Shown: piece after piece, positions 11,701 to 27,505 of the stretch | How the letters are laid out: each line of letters begins with the position of its first letter | Position numbering within the stretch: the stretch's first letter is position 1 | NCBI GenBank assembly: GCA_016946835.1 | Contig: JACVTC010000035.1 | Location: 967,001 to 1,031,000, forward strand | DNA: 64,000 bases | Direction of reading: 5' to 3' | Origin: Neocallimastix lanati (nom. inval.) | Taxonomy: Eukaryota > Neocallimastigomycota > Neocallimastigomycetes > Neocallimastigales > Neocallimastigaceae | Translations under genes and position numbers: made by a program | The notes under the pieces: model-generated | Databases searched by the model: none | What the model saw: the letters and a program-made list of their open reading frames with translations, nothing else | Told to the model about the DNA's origin: nothing

Positions 11701-14700
11701 TAGATTGCAAAATGCTAATTTAAATGGTTATTTTAAGAGTAAGGTGTATCTGAATATTAAGATTTTTTAAATTCTTTAAGCTTAATTTAAATTATTTTTA
11801 TTATTATTATTTTTTATCTTCGCCAAATGGATTTAGAATTTAGGTTATTAGGAAGAAATAAAATTATTTATGTATTGATTAATTAATATTCAAATGAATA
11901 AAAATACTTTTACTTTTGTCAAGAGTTTAAATTTAAAATATAAATTTTTTTAAGTTCAAATTTTTGAAATATAAATATTATAAAAAAAATATTAAAAAAT
12001 AAAGATATTTAACAAAAAAACAAAACAAAATTTTATTAAATATAATTTTTTTTTGTATGTTTAGAGGTATGGTATTGATGGCTATTTTTAAAAAGTAATA
12101 AAAAAAATTTTTTTTATTTAAAAATTTATATAAAATAAAATTTATTTATTATGATTAGCATATTAAAAAATTATATAATTAAATAATATTAATATATTAA
12201 GACATTGTAAAATAATAAAATTTTAATCTTAATATGGAATTATAAATGACAATAGGGAATAATTTTATTTACGCTTTGTTTATAATTTTTTTTTTATTTG
12301 TATAATTATTGTTAATATTTTAATTAATAATATAACAAAACTCAACATATTTAAATTAAATAATATTAATAATCTTACTAAATGACAAATAATTATTTAT
12401 TATTTATCCTTTATCCTTTATCATTTATTTTTATTTTTATTTTTTTGCTTAAACATTTTTTTTACCATATTTTTATTTATTTATAAACATTACAAACATA
12501 AAAAAAGGTTAATAAATATTAATTACCTTATTATATTATTAAAATTTATCTTTTAAAATTTATATATATTTTTTAATATTTTTTTTAAGAATAATTTTTT
12601 TTTTAAAATAAAAAAAAAAAAAGATAAAAAATTGAATCAATGAATTTTAAATAACTTTATATATTATTTATATAAATAATAAAATATACTATAATATTAA
12701 TGATGTTATTTTATATATATATATTTTTTCCTTTTTTTCTGTAAAAATATATATTTAGTGGATATTATTTAAATATATTTATTAAATAATATATAATATA
12801 TAAATTTTTTAACATATAAATAATATAAAATTCTGAATTTTATTATTAAAAATAATTTGTTACACGCTTTTTTTTTTTATTCATATAAATTTTTAATATA
12901 AAGAATTATTATAATTTTAATATTTCAATTTAATTTTTATATATTATTTTATTTGTATGAAATGTACGCCTCATCTTAAAACTCTGTACACAAGACTTGC
13001 AATTTTAATAAAAAAAAATGTCTATACCATATTACATAAATTACCCCTATTTATATATGCAAATTAAAAATACTTTTCTCTCTTTTCAATTATTAATTTA
13101 TTAAATTAAATATTTTACTTTATTTGGAGTATTGTGTCTTTTTATTTCAAAAAAATTTAGTATTACAATGGAAAAATAAAATAAGCTAAAAATTGATTAT
13201 CAATTTAATTTATTATATATTAAATATACTAAATTAAAATAAGAATAAATTATTTATTATATTAATTATTTCTTTAATAATAAGCTTAAATATATTAAGA
13301 AGGTACAAATTTAAATAAATATTATTATTGGATTTAATCATTTCAATGTTTACATTATAATCACATAACTAATTTATCTTAAAATCCAGAAAAAAAATTT
13401 AAAATTAATATATTAGATTTATATAATAAATATAATTAATTAATACAAAATAAATTATTTATTATTATTATATATATATATTTTCCTCTATTTTTATTTA
13501 ATTATATAGATCGCATTATTTATTTAACTTTATTTTTTATAAAAAAAATAACAGTTAGTGGTATCAATAGATTATATGTTTTTAAATCTTATTTATTATA
13601 TATTTATTAAATTTATTATTTTTTTTTTTAAAAATATATTATGTATTATCTTTTATAAAATTATCAGTATTTGACTTTAGTTGGAATAACTTTTATTTTA
13701 TTTTATTTTTATTTTTATTTTTATTATATATATATATTTTAATTTTGAAACTTTTCATTTTATGTTAATATAATTTAAATAAATATAATTTGATAATTCT
13801 AATATTACTTAATATAGTAAATAAAATTATAATTTGAAATATATATTTATTCAAAAATCTTTATTAATAATTTATTATATAAATATTTAATAATATTTGT
13901 TTTTATATAATGAATAGTACTGATAAAGCAAAATCACTTTTTAAATAATTTATGAAATTTTATTGTATTGGTAATAGGTATTCATAATGATCTTTTTAAA
14001 ATAACATACCATTTGAAAATTTGAAAACCCCCTTTTTTTTTTATTTATTCTTATTTATTAAATCAAGTATATATTTTTGTAGGAAAAATAGACATTTTGT
14101 TTTCTGTATTAATTTATATTGTCCTCTTTAATTTGATTAGAATGTTATTTGTATTATTATAGATTTTTTTTATTGTTTATTGATTCATCAACCGTTTGAA
14201 AATAATTAATATAAATATTTTTAAAAATTCTGATTAAATATTTAATATCCTTTTTATTTTTATTTTTTTTTTCTTATGATTATAATTATAATTATAATTT
14301 ATTATAGAAAAAAAAAATTTTTTTTCCACCCTTAAATTTTCAAAAATATTGCTAAATTTTATTTTTAATTATTTCGTTTTTATTTTTATTTTTACTTTTA
14401 TTTTTATTTTTTTTATTAATTTTTAATAAATATTTATAATTTAATATTATACATATATATGCATATAATAATTAACCATAAACTATTTTATTTTATTTTT
14501 TTTATTTAAAAGATAATGTCGCATCAATTTACGGCCTTCTTAAATATGATTAATTTTTTTCTTTTTTATTTCTATTGTTTAGAGGATTATAATTATGGTT
14601 GTCCTTTCTTCCTTTTTATTTTCATATATAATAAAATATTAATATTTAAATAATTATTAAATATTTAATTGTATTAATCATTTAATAATACATAATGATC

Positions 14701-15673
14701 AGATTTATCTAATTACTCTAAAAAATTAATTGCAATTATTTCAATTTTAAGTCTATAATTTGTTGTTAAAATTAAATTAAAATAAAAGTATATTATAATA
14801 TATTATTATTTATTTAAATTAATATATAAAATAAAGTTATGTTATCTTTTTTTTTATTGAATTTAATTTTTAAATATATTAATATATTATGTTGTACATG
14901 TACTACATTATCTTATGAATAATATATTATATCTTATAATATATTATATATAATTAATATATATTGATTATGTTATTATTTAACACCAACGACTATAGAG
15001 CTAATAATGACTAATAAATATTAATGAAGAAAAATCTCCTTAATTTCAATATACTATGGATGATTTTTATTAATTAATTATTAAAAAATTTAAAATCTTA
15101 AAATTGAATTATTATTAATAATCATTAAAGTATTTATTTTATTTTATTTTAATTTTATTTTATAAGGTTTTTTATCTATTTTTTTTTTCTTCTATGATAT
15201 AAACTTTATTTATTGTAAATTTTTCAAAGCCATTAATTAAGAATTAATTATTAAAAATTTATGAATTACTTTAGTTCATTAATTTTTATCATGAATGTAC
15301 TATAATTTATTATAATTAAATAAAAATTAAAAATTTTAATGATCTTCTTTTGAGAAATCGTTGATGTCATATTATTAAATAACTTTAATATAAAACTAGC
15401 ATAATATTAAGAAAAGATAAATATGATAAATAACTACATATAATAAATTTATTAAATTCAATTTCTGATTTTATATATGTAATAATTGCAATAAATATTA
15501 CAACATAAAGATTAAAATAGTTTTATTAACTTTTTTTTTTTTTTTTACAAGAACTAGAATGTCGAAACATCTTAATAAATAATGAGATATATTTAAAATA
15601 GAAATGATTATTAATAATTAGTATTTATAAGTTTTTATTGTGACTCATCTTTATATGGATAACAAATAATACG

Positions 15674-15710
<37 letters not shown>

Positions 15711-18370
15711 CTTTTTACTATTCATTAAAAATAATCAAATTAAACTAAGTCAAACTTATTTTAATGTAATATTTCATTTTTAAATGTTTTAAAATGAAGA
15801 TCTACTTGTAATAAATCTTTCTAGTTTTTTCGCTTTGTTTTATTTTTTATTTATTTATTTATTTCTTTATGATTTAATATAATAAATTATATAAAAAAAA
15901 TTAATTTTTTTTTAATGTACTTAAAAATATTTATAATAAATCAAAATTTGATTAAGATATATAGTTAATATATTAAAAATTTTTATTGTCTGTCTATTAC
16001 TTTAGTATATTATAATATATTTATTGATTTTATCTTATTACATTCCACATAAGGATTATATTTTAAATATGCTTTATACACAAATAAATACACAGAAATA
16101 CACAGACACAGATAATAATTTGTATTTTATATTTTTTCAAACTTTTTTTTTTTAATAAAAATTAATTTTAGAATTTAAAACAAACAAACAAAAAAAAAAA
16201 AACACTTAAATTTTAGTTATAAAATCCATTAACTAATAAAAAAAATAATTACTTTTAGTAAAAAAAAAAAAATTAAATAATGAATAATATAGCATTATTT
16301 TATTATTAATATGGTAATAATATAAAAATATAATAAAATAGAATAAAAATAATAAATATGATTAAGATCAATAATAAAATTAAAAATAAAAATTAAAAAA
16401 AAAAAAAATGAAGAAATATATAAAGAAATTCTATTGTAATGATTAGAAATAATAACATTATATTAGAAATTGGGATAAATTATAATGATGACCAAAATAA
16501 ATTAAAAAAGCAAATGGAAAGTTGATATTGCAAATTTATTAGTGTTAATCTGTTAAACAGAATTATTACAATTATGACTCTAACCTTTAAATATATTTAA
16601 TCTATAATTTTAATTTTTTTTTTTACAACCTTAAAATTGATTTTCTATTAATAATTATTAAATTTTTATTATTAATGATTAAATTTCTATAATATATATT
16701 TAAATTTATTATTAAAATAAGAAACAATCTATGTGAGATAAATTGAAAATTATAATAGATTAAATATTATAAATAAATAATTTAATTTATATTGTTTAAA
16801 TCCTGATTATTTATAATTTAATATAATATTTAATATATAATATGGGATAAAAAAAATTTTTTTTTTTATTTATATATCTTCTTCCTATTTTTATTTTTAT
16901 TTATTTTAAATATTGATAATAATCAATATAAATTTTATATTAAATATTAATATATTTTTTTCTATATTATACAATTTTTATATCAATAGAATGAGGTAAT
17001 TGTAAAGATTCAATAATAAATTTTTTAATAATTGATACATTAATTTATGTTTTAATTATCATAATAACATTTTTTTTTATATTAATATAGAAAAAAATTA
17101 ATAAATAATATAAAATTGAATATAAAATTTTTATATAGGTTTATTTTAACATGTGAAAAAAATTTTTTTTTTATGTTTTCTCCATCTTACTATTGAAATT
17201 GTACATGCTTTTTTTTTTTTTTATTTTTTTATTTATTTTATTATTATTAAATAATATATTGTTATTAATATTTAGCAATGATTATTTATACCATTATTTT
17301 TTTGTGTTTAAATTATAAAAATTTATATTTTTATATTAATTTATTTTACTTATAATAATTAATTTCTTTTAATTATTAAAAAAATAAAAAAAAAAAAGGT
17401 TTATTAAATATTATTATTTAATTAAGGATTGATCAATAAATATATAATTTACCTTTATTTATTTTTTTAATGATATATAATTTATATCATAGGACCTGTA
17501 TTATTTAATAAATAGTTAAATTTAATTCAAAATTTTCTTAATTCATATTTTTCGTTATTAATAAAAAGATATAAATATATAATTAATAATATTATTACAA
17601 CATAAAAATACATTTACATCAATATTATTATTTGAATATGTTTTTTTTTTTTTTTTTTTTATTACATTTTTTTGTTTAAAAAAAAAAAAGATAAATTTCA
17701 TTTATCTTCTTTATTTTTATTTTAGTATCTACTTTTTATATTTATAGTCATAAAGGTATTAATTTTTTAATATATAATATTGGATTTTAATGTAATAAAA
17801 AAAATTTAATTAAAATAGCTTAATAATATATTATATATATATTAATATATATGTTACCAAATTATTTGAAAAGGGTTATACCCAATATAAGGTATATTAT
17901 TTTTTTATATATTCCAAAAATGTATAAATAAAATAAATATTATGACCATGCTTTAATTAAATTTATAATATTTATTGTAATCATTTTTTTATTTTTAATT
18001 TATATGATGATTATGATTATTCTATTGATTAAAAAAAAATAACTTTTTTTAGTGATTCTATCATAAATACTAAATTTTTATTATAAATATTATATTTTTA
18101 AATAATAATTAATTAATTAAAATAAATAGATTAAAAATAAAAAACTTTATTACTATCATTATTTGTAAATATTAAAAATAATAATTCTTTAAATATCATC
18201 TTTTATTATTAGAAAAATTAATATAAAAAAGTTTTTCGTAAAAGTTAATTATAGTTTTATGAAGAAAAAAAATGTAATAATAGAATTTAATTAAATTATA
18301 TAAGTTTTTCTCAAATATGCTTATTCCTATAAAATGATCCTTTTAGTAATATAGTAATATTTATATTTGA

Positions 18371-18436
18371 AATAATAATAATAATAATAATGGTAATAAT
18401 AATATTATTATTACCATTATTATTATTATTATTATT
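18371..18436. repeat. 66-bp perfect palindrome
   Basis: The left arm 18371-18403 is seven AAT units followed by GGTAATAATAAT. The right arm 18404-18436 is its exact reverse complement, with no spacer. Both arms contain the non-repetitive GG/CC interruption, so this is not just an AAT run meeting an ATT run. It would be prone to cruciform extrusion. Confidence 0.9.
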
Positions 18437-19857
18437 ATAGAAAAAATCGTATGAAATTGAATATGAAACAAAAAATTTATCGAATACTTTTTTTTCTTTA
18501 AAAGACAAATCAAATATAACTTTAATTCAAATACTCTATCTAGAATAATTTTATAAATAATTATGGAGTTATTAAAGCTACCAAATTAGATTTTATTATG
18601 TATAGAATAATGACATAATGACATCATTATATAACTTTTTTTTTTTATTATAATTAATAGATAAAAGTACTATTATGAATATTAATTTATTATTTTATTT
18701 CCGATATTTTATTTAAGAAATAAAATATCTATATTTATTATTTTATTTTCAATGACTTGCATTTTAAAATTCAAACAATGGCTAATTAAAAATAATATAA
18801 AAATCCTAAAGTAATCATCATCAATTCTTTTTTATAATATTTAATATTTTTTATTATCGGGTGAAATTTATAGATTAATTAGAATTATAATAATAATCAT
18901 AATAATCATAATCATAATAATAATAAAGATTAATTATAAAAAAAAAAAAAAAAACGTAGTAATAAGCTATTACTATATACATCCATATTATATATGTCTA
19001 TATTAAAAAAAAAATAGAGTAAATTAAAGGTTAAAATAAGAACTTTTATTTTAATTTACAAATGTTTAAATTTTATTATTTAACATTAATACTAATCATT
19101 ATGAATAAAAAAATGAAAGTTTAAAATCTTAAATACTTTTAAATTTGTATTAATGAAATATTTAAATTTAAATTAAGAAAATATAAATTTATTTCCTTTT
19201 TGTTATTTCCATAATTTTATTATGAATTTATATTATAGAATATACTAAATATATATTATTATAATATATAATATATATTATCAATATACTAATAATATTT
19301 TTTAAATATATATAATATTATATTATAATATCAATTTAAATAAAATTAAATAATACTTAAAACAATAGCTATAAATAGAATAATTAAATTATAATAATGA
19401 AATTTTAAATAAAGAATCAATAATTAAAAATATTCTATTTGTTATTTATATTAATAATAAACTATTAAAAATATTTTATTTAATTTTGTTGAATGATTTA
19501 ATTTGAAAATGTAATTAAATAATTAATCATATAAATGGAAAAGCTTCTTTTTATTTATTTATTTAATCATAATTTTAATTAGTATTTATATAATTTATAT
19601 AATATATATAATACAGGATTATGTTATATTAATATTGTTTTTATTTGAGTATAAATTACTGAGAACTTTTTTATTATATAATTTCATATCTTTGGTAGTA
19701 ATGCATCAACAATATTTATTTTAAATAATAAGAAATTTTTTTTATTACTTTTATTTATCTATTTTATTTTATTTATTATTTTTTTTATAAAAATTTGTAT
19801 ATACTTTTCATTAGTATTATATGATGATAAATAATATATTATCCAAAGAAAATTTAA

Positions 19858-19890
<33 letters not shown>

Positions 19891-21930
19891 TATTATATAT
19901 ATTTTTTTATTATATTATAGTATTTTCAAAAAAAAAAAAAAAAAAAAAAGATATTCGATATATATTGTTTTGAAAAACAAAATAATATTAAATATTTTTA
20001 TTTTATTTTTTATTATTATTTTATTTTAAATAGATAAATGTTTTATTATTAAAAGATATAAAAAATTATTTTTTATTTATTTATTAAAATTTATATTAAA
20101 AACAAAAATTTATTATATTAGTTTTTTAAATCTCAATCCCATAGTTAATCTATATTATTGTATATAATGAGGATATTCATGAAATGATTTTTGAAAATTT
20201 ATGATTATTATAACATTTATCTATACTATTTTTATATTATAATGATGATATTAATAAATCATAGGCAAATTAATAATTGAAATGAATTATTAAAATTTAA
20301 AATTTCAAAATATCATATATATGAAGCATGATTAAATATGATATTTTATAAAATTGCCATAATATATATTTATTTTTTTCTCTTTTATTTTAAAAAAGCA
20401 AGTCAATTATAAAGAGAAGTTTTAGTAATTTTTTATGTTTAATATACATATATATATATTTGTATTTAAAACAAAACAAAGTAAAATTGAAAAAAATTTA
20501 TATCAATGATTTTAATATTACATTTAATATATTATTATTATTAAGTAATATATTGTATTATATTAATTGATATATATATATTTTAAACTAATAATTTGTA
20601 GTTTTAAGTAATTAACGTATGTAATTTTTTTTTTTTTATTTTTTTTTTATTTTTTGTTCTTAAAAAAAATAAAAACAAAATTTTTAATGGAATACATTTT
20701 GAGTTTAGTACTAACATTTAACCAATAATTTTATTGCTTAGTATTTTTAATTTTTGTGTAATGTTGATTAATATGAAAATACAACCAATTGTATTAATAT
20801 ATTATTTATAGTTTATGTTTAATAAATCATCCGTAAAACTTTATTATCGATATAATATATATTACGTACTAATATATTTTATTTTTATAATTTATATTTT
20901 ATAATTTATTCAAATAAAAAGAATAAAAATTGTAAATATATAATATATATATTATGTATAATATATATTAAAATAATATTAGAATATAATATTATAATAT
21001 AAATAAATACATCTTTTTTATATTGTACTGTAAATTGATCTATTTTATTTTATTTATTTTTAAAAATAAATAAAGCAATTTTTTTTTTGTTAAAGATATA
21101 TTTATATTTTGTAATTTTTTTTTGTTAAAGATACAAAAATTATATTTTGTATATTTTTTTTTTTTGATTTTTTTATATTGAAAAATTAATATAAAAAAAA
21201 ATTATGATTTAAAAAGTGAAATTTTATGCTTTAAAATATTTTTAGCACCAAAGGAATACTGATAATAAATATTATAATTTTTTACTAATAATAAAATATT
21301 TATATCTATATCTATATATTTTGAAATGTTTAAAGCCTTACGCATATTTCAATTTGTTATTTATTGAATCAAATAAAGAACAATCAATTCTAGTTTTATA
21401 TAAATATAAACATTTAAATAAATCCTAAACATAGATATTGTTTACTAAAATAGTTCATTATAGTGTAAAGTTTATTCATTTTTTCAATTATCTAATTATA
21501 TATAACATAATTAAAATAATTAATCTATGTTCATAAATTAGTGAAATAATAATTTGTTAATTAAAGTATTTAAATATAATATTTTTATGGTTTCTTATAT
21601 CAAAATATAAAAAGAAAAATATTTAAAATATAATTATACATTTTCTTAATTACAGATATTCTATTATTATTATTCTATTATTACTGTTATTATTATTGCT
21701 ATTTTGTTATTAATTATAATAAATAAATATATAAGTAAAATTTATTCTCTTTTGAAAAAAATTTAATAATACAAATTATTGATTATTTATTTAGTAAATT
21801 TAAATATATTTATGATATATTTTAATTGTGTATAAATTAAGATTTATTAATAATTAATAATTAATTTTTAATTATATTTTTTTTTAAAATGTTTTTATAA
21901 AAATTTTGTGTAAAAATCAATTTTAATTAA

Positions 21931-21968
<38 letters not shown>

Positions 21969-24900
21969 TTTTAATATTTTCTATTTTTATTTTTAATTTT
22001 TGTATTTTATAATCCCATTAACAACTTTATTTACATATTCACAATTATTTATTTTTGATGAAAATATATATGAATATTTTATATATTTAGTGAGTTAATA
22101 CTAATTTTTTTTATATGTTCATAAATATATATATATTATATTTACATATAAATAAATAAAATAAAAAATTAATTATTTTAAATATAATATTTTAATATTA
22201 TTATGAAAAAATTTATACTTCAGATTTATTTCATTGTTGACTATATAATTCATTATAAATAGATAAATATAATTTATTAAAAAATTAAATAAATTTATTA
22301 ATAAATTAATATTTAATTTTTATCACATCTTATCTCATCAGTTATATATATATTATATAAATTGTTATCATAACTATCACAAAAATTTATATCACAAGTA
22401 TGGGTAAAAATAAGAAATTTATATAATGTATTTTCTCGTAACTTAGATTTATTATTATTATTTTTTATTTCATTTTATTTTAAATATATATATTTCAAGA
22501 AGTGGTTAATTAAAATATTGAAATTTATTTGTCATTTTTTTTAATCTATAAATCGATACACAACAAAAATTTTTGTTTATTATTAATTTACCAAAAAAAA
22601 AAAAAAAAAAAAAATAAATATGTATTATATATCAATAAATAAATTTTAATAAAATTTGTAGTATAAGCCACATATATTTAAACGGATTTATTTAAGATTT
22701 TAATTATTTAATTAGGGGGACAATACTATTTCATCATATATTAAGATTTAATAAATATCTCCTATACATTAAAATTTATTGTGCTATTTCATATCATCTT
22801 TACATTTACCAAAAATTAATATTATATTAATTATAAATATATTAAATATATAAATTTACAGTATACTATAACAGTTTATTATAAAAAATATGTATATATA
22901 TGAAAAGTTCAAATTATTTATTCCTTTGTTCTTTATATTAACTATTATAAATAATATTAACTAAAATCAATAGAAAAATTTTATTATCCATCTCCTAATC
23001 ATCATAAGTAGACATTAAAAATAAGCGGTTATTTAATATTAATTTGTAATTAATAAATAAATATATATAATGAAAAATAATTTTTATTTATTTTTATTTT
23101 ATTTTATTTTATTTTTAATATATTATGTATTTTTTTTTTTTTTTTTTTGACAATAAATTTTTATTAAAATACCTAAAAATGAATAAATAAAGGATTTGTT
23201 TTTTAAATAATCCCCTATTTTATTTATTTATTTAAACTTACATTATATATTAATAATTTTGTTGTATTTTCAATTACCGCTATTGATATTATTATTAATA
23301 TGAAAATTTAATAAAGATAAAAATATAAATATAGGCATTTTGTGGAAACAAAAATGGTTAAGAAAGGAGGGAGGATTGCATTAATGTTTAATCGATAGAT
23401 ACCACAGTATAAAACTATATAAATATATAAATAATAGAAATAAATTGTTTCAATAATAATATCAAACAATATCAATTTTTATTTTTATTTTTATTTTAAG
23501 ATTTTTAGATATAATATTTTTCCTTTATATTTAATAATAATAATAATAATATAATAATAACAATAATAATAAGACATTTACAAAACAGTAACTATGATGT
23601 GTTATTAAATTAAAATAAAATTTAATTTCTAGTATTAATATTTTTCAATGGGTAACTTTATCAAATATCAATAAAGTTAAAATAATAATAGTAATGATTA
23701 ATCAACAATAATAATTAATAATTTATATTACTAATACTAAATTTATTGCTAATACTAAATTTGAGTAGAAACTTTAAAATTTGTAATAATAAATAACACA
23801 TATAATAGCTATTAGCTATTTTGTAATGATGATTATGATTTGATTGTTATCAATTTTTTTTTTATTTTTTGTAAAGTGTTAAGCATTTATATATAAAGTT
23901 AATAAATAATAATTCATAATTTGTATATTAATGGAATTAGTTCAAAGTAAGAGAAAACGACTATATATTTAATGATTACTGATTATTAATATTAACATTT
24001 TTTAATATCTTGGCTTTAATTATTATTTTTTTTTTTTAGTAAATTTGGTTGTTTATAAGAAATACTTTACTAATAATATATTTTAATAAGCCATTTTATT
24101 TTAATTTTTTTCTTTTAAAAAATAGTGATATATGTTTATTAATAAAATCTATACTTTTTTTTTTTTTTTTATTTAATATAATTAAATATGAAATATTAAA
24201 TAATAAATTGATGTAATAAATTAATTTCTATAAATAAATAAACAAATAAACAAACAAATAAACAAACAAATAAATAAATGAATGAATGTATGAATAAATA
24301 AATAAATAAATAGTAATGAATAAATAAAAGTTCTAGATTTAGGTAAAATTTTACTAAATTTTAATTCGTTTGTAAATTTTATATTTTCACGAATAAAGGT
24401 ATTTAAAATATTTTATTTTATTATATTATCGTACGTATTATACATACTATACATATTATACAATAATGTTTTTATATAAATTATATGTATTTAATTATTA
24501 TTACAAACAAACAAACAAACAAAAAAATAAGATAGGCTTATTTAGGAAATTATTGTAATATATAATATATTATGAAAATAAAAAGGAAATGAAAATTCAT
24601 TTTATTTATTTAAAAAAGATTTATTCGTAATATGAAAAAGATAATACCGAACAATACATATTCATATATATTTTAAATATAAATATTTTTTAAACAAAAA
24701 ACAAAAAATAAAAAGAACAAATGTATATATTATTATATATAATTATTAACCAAAAAAGAAATAATGAATAAACATGATATATATATTTAGTATTATTTAC
24801 TATTTATATATAACGGAATGAATATTTTTAATATATTATATATATAAAACTTATACAAAAGTTTAATCCTCATATAAATACACAATTGAATTCATTTAAT

Positions 24901-26460
24901 TTATTTCCTTTTTTAATACAATCTTTTATATATATATTTTTATGGGAGTATTAACTAATTTATATTCTTTATTATTAGTTTTTTAAAAATAAATTTATAA
25001 ATAATAAGATATATGGTATATTAATAGAATTATTTAGTTTTATATAATAGTTTATTCATTTATTATAATTAATACATATATTTACAAAGTGGTTAATTTA
25101 AATACCTTATTTTAATAATAATTTAAGTTAAATTATTAAGTTAATAAATATATTATATTAACAATGAATTATAGAAAGTTTATTAAATTATCAATATGAA
25201 TATATAATTCATTTATATTAAAATAGAGTAATTAAGTTTTTCTACTCAATATTAGAATATATTAATTAATATAATCTATCATGAACTATCAATTTTTATG
25301 TAATATATTACAATATGGCATAATTTCAAATTTATATTTTATCAATAGGTTTAATATATTATTAGGTTATATAAGAATAATTGTATTATTAAATGAAATT
25401 ACATATTAAATTAAATTTATATATATTGTTTAAGTTCAAATTAATTATTATTATATATAAATAGAGTTTGAGATAAAGAAATATATTTAAGTAATATATT
25501 ATTTATATAATATTTAAAATTAAGGTAGGATAGAATGTTTTTTTTATATGTAATAACTTTTTAAAATATACTGTTAATATATAATTTTAAAAAAATATAT
25601 TTATGAAGATATATTTTATAGAATATATTATACATATATAAATTGATTGAACATATTATATAAGACAATTAATTCAACATATATTATATAATACATTATA
25701 TATATTATAATATATTAAACAATACCATATTGCTAACTTTATTTAATATAGTAGAGAATTAAATCTCAGAGTACATTAATAATATATTTCAATTTATATA
25801 ATTATCCTTAAATATAATATATAAACTTAAAAAACATATATTGTAATAATGTTAACTTTAAAGTAAAAATATTATATATTATATTGTTATTGAATTAATA
25901 ATATATCTCATGTAATTGTTTTGAAATAGTATGTATATTATACATTTATCTAATTTTATGTTATATTTCAATACTTTAATATTAATATCAATAGTAAATT
26001 AATTTGAAAGTTATATTTTAATTTTTTTAATTATGTAGATATATATAAATATATTATAATATATTGTTTTTAAAACAAATTAAATTTTATATATGATTAT
26101 ATATATATATTTTATACTTATTATTTAATGGATGTTTAATATATAAAATATTAAATCATTAAAAAAAAATTATAAATTATTATTATTATTTTTTTGATTA
26201 AAAAAATCATATAAAAAATAATAAAAATCTTGAAAAAAATTTTTTTTTTAAATTTTAAAAATTTTTTTTTTATTTTATAATCCATACCTATTTTTATATT
26301 TTATTATATATTATATATTATATATTATATATTATTATATATATATTAAAAATTAAAATATTATATTCATATTTTTTTTTTTTAAATATTCGTTAGAGAT
26401 ATTATTATACCTTAATACTTTTGTTATTTTTTTTTTTCGTTTTCATAAATATTTTTTTTT

Positions 26461-27505
26461 ATTATTATAAAAAGTATAAAGTATATATAAAGAGAGAAGA
26501 AGCAATAAATATTTAAAAAAAGAATTAAACCATAATTGTTTTATAAATTAATTGAAAGTATTTAAAAAAAAAAAGAGAGAGAATAGAAAGTTTAATAACA
26601 TAAATAATAAAATTTATTTATTTGATAAAGTATAATATACAATTATAGTATTACACAATAAAAGAATGATAGAATAAAATATATTATTATCCAATAATAA
26701 TAATTAATTAAAAAATAATAAAAAAAGAATATTAAAGAAATATTTATTAATATAATAAAGAGTGAAAATTTAAGACTATATAATACATAAACTAAAGTTA
26801 AAGATATTAAACAAAAAAAAAAATAAAATTTAATAGTTATTTCAATAATTTATTTAAAAAAATATTAAATATATTTAAATATTAAATTATTATATTCCAA
26901 AAAAAAAGATATATAATATTATAAGGAAGTAATAATTAGTTTGTAGTTAAAAGAAACCATTTCAATTTAAAAATAATATTTTATTATAATAAATAGAATA
27001 TTATTAATAGAAATACAGAAATAGTTTATATATAAATTATTATGAAATAAACATTATAAAAATAACAACATAAAATTAATATATGACCTTTTTTAAGCGA
27101 GAAAATTATTAATAAATAAATATTAATAATAAATAGGCTTAAAAAAAATAAGAAACAATATATAACAGAGTGTAATTTATTTATTAATTTGTTAAAAACT
27201 GTGGTAATTATTAAAAATAAATTATTATTGTTAAATAAAAGGGAATAATAAAACAGAATATTTAAACCTCTATACATTTATTAGGTATAATATATAGAAA
27301 TAAAAATAAATTGGCGAAATTTTAAAATTAATTATATATGTTATTGAAAATTTGAAAATTAGTAATATATAAAATATATTATTAAAATTCAATATTATTT
27401 TATTTCGCCTAAATAAATATGCAAAATTTATATAAATATTAATAACTTTTTTTTTTATATTTATTTTATTAGTTCAATATTTTTTTTATATATTAAGGAA
27501 TCCAA
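26461..27505. promoter_or_regulatory. Upstream region of the C2H2 factor gene
   Basis: AT-rich DNA that includes the presumed promoter and 5' untranslated region. An in-frame TAA lies at 27494-27496, twelve bases before the chosen ATG. A TTTTATTAG stretch near 27464-27472 could be the acceptor of a 5'-UTR intron. No specific factor site could be supported. Confidence 0.35.

Larger units (their letters stand above)
7431..26460. other. About 19 kb AT-rich region with no recognised gene
   Basis: The stretch is almost entirely A and T with many A or T homopolymers (for example 8569-8610, 8631-8672, 10727-10767, 15677-15710, 19860-19888, 21941-21966) and ATT/TTTA/TA microsatellites. All open frames are short and made of Asn, Ile, Tyr, Lys or Phe, as random AT-rich DNA would give. 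I looked for conserved motifs and intron-exon texture like that of the genes further right and found none. Small RNA genes or highly diverged exons cannot be excluded by eye. Confidence 0.6.

Noticed and set aside
12401-12424. Two tandem ATCCTTT units resembling U12-type 5' splice sites (USSE-like)
   Set aside because: They lie in the gene-free AT-rich block, not in the U11-48K gene or any modelled intron, and such short T-rich strings are expected by chance there.
27026-27277. 83-residue hydrophobic minus-strand open frame
   Set aside because: Its composition is that of random AT-rich DNA, and it lies in the presumed promoter region of the C2H2 gene.
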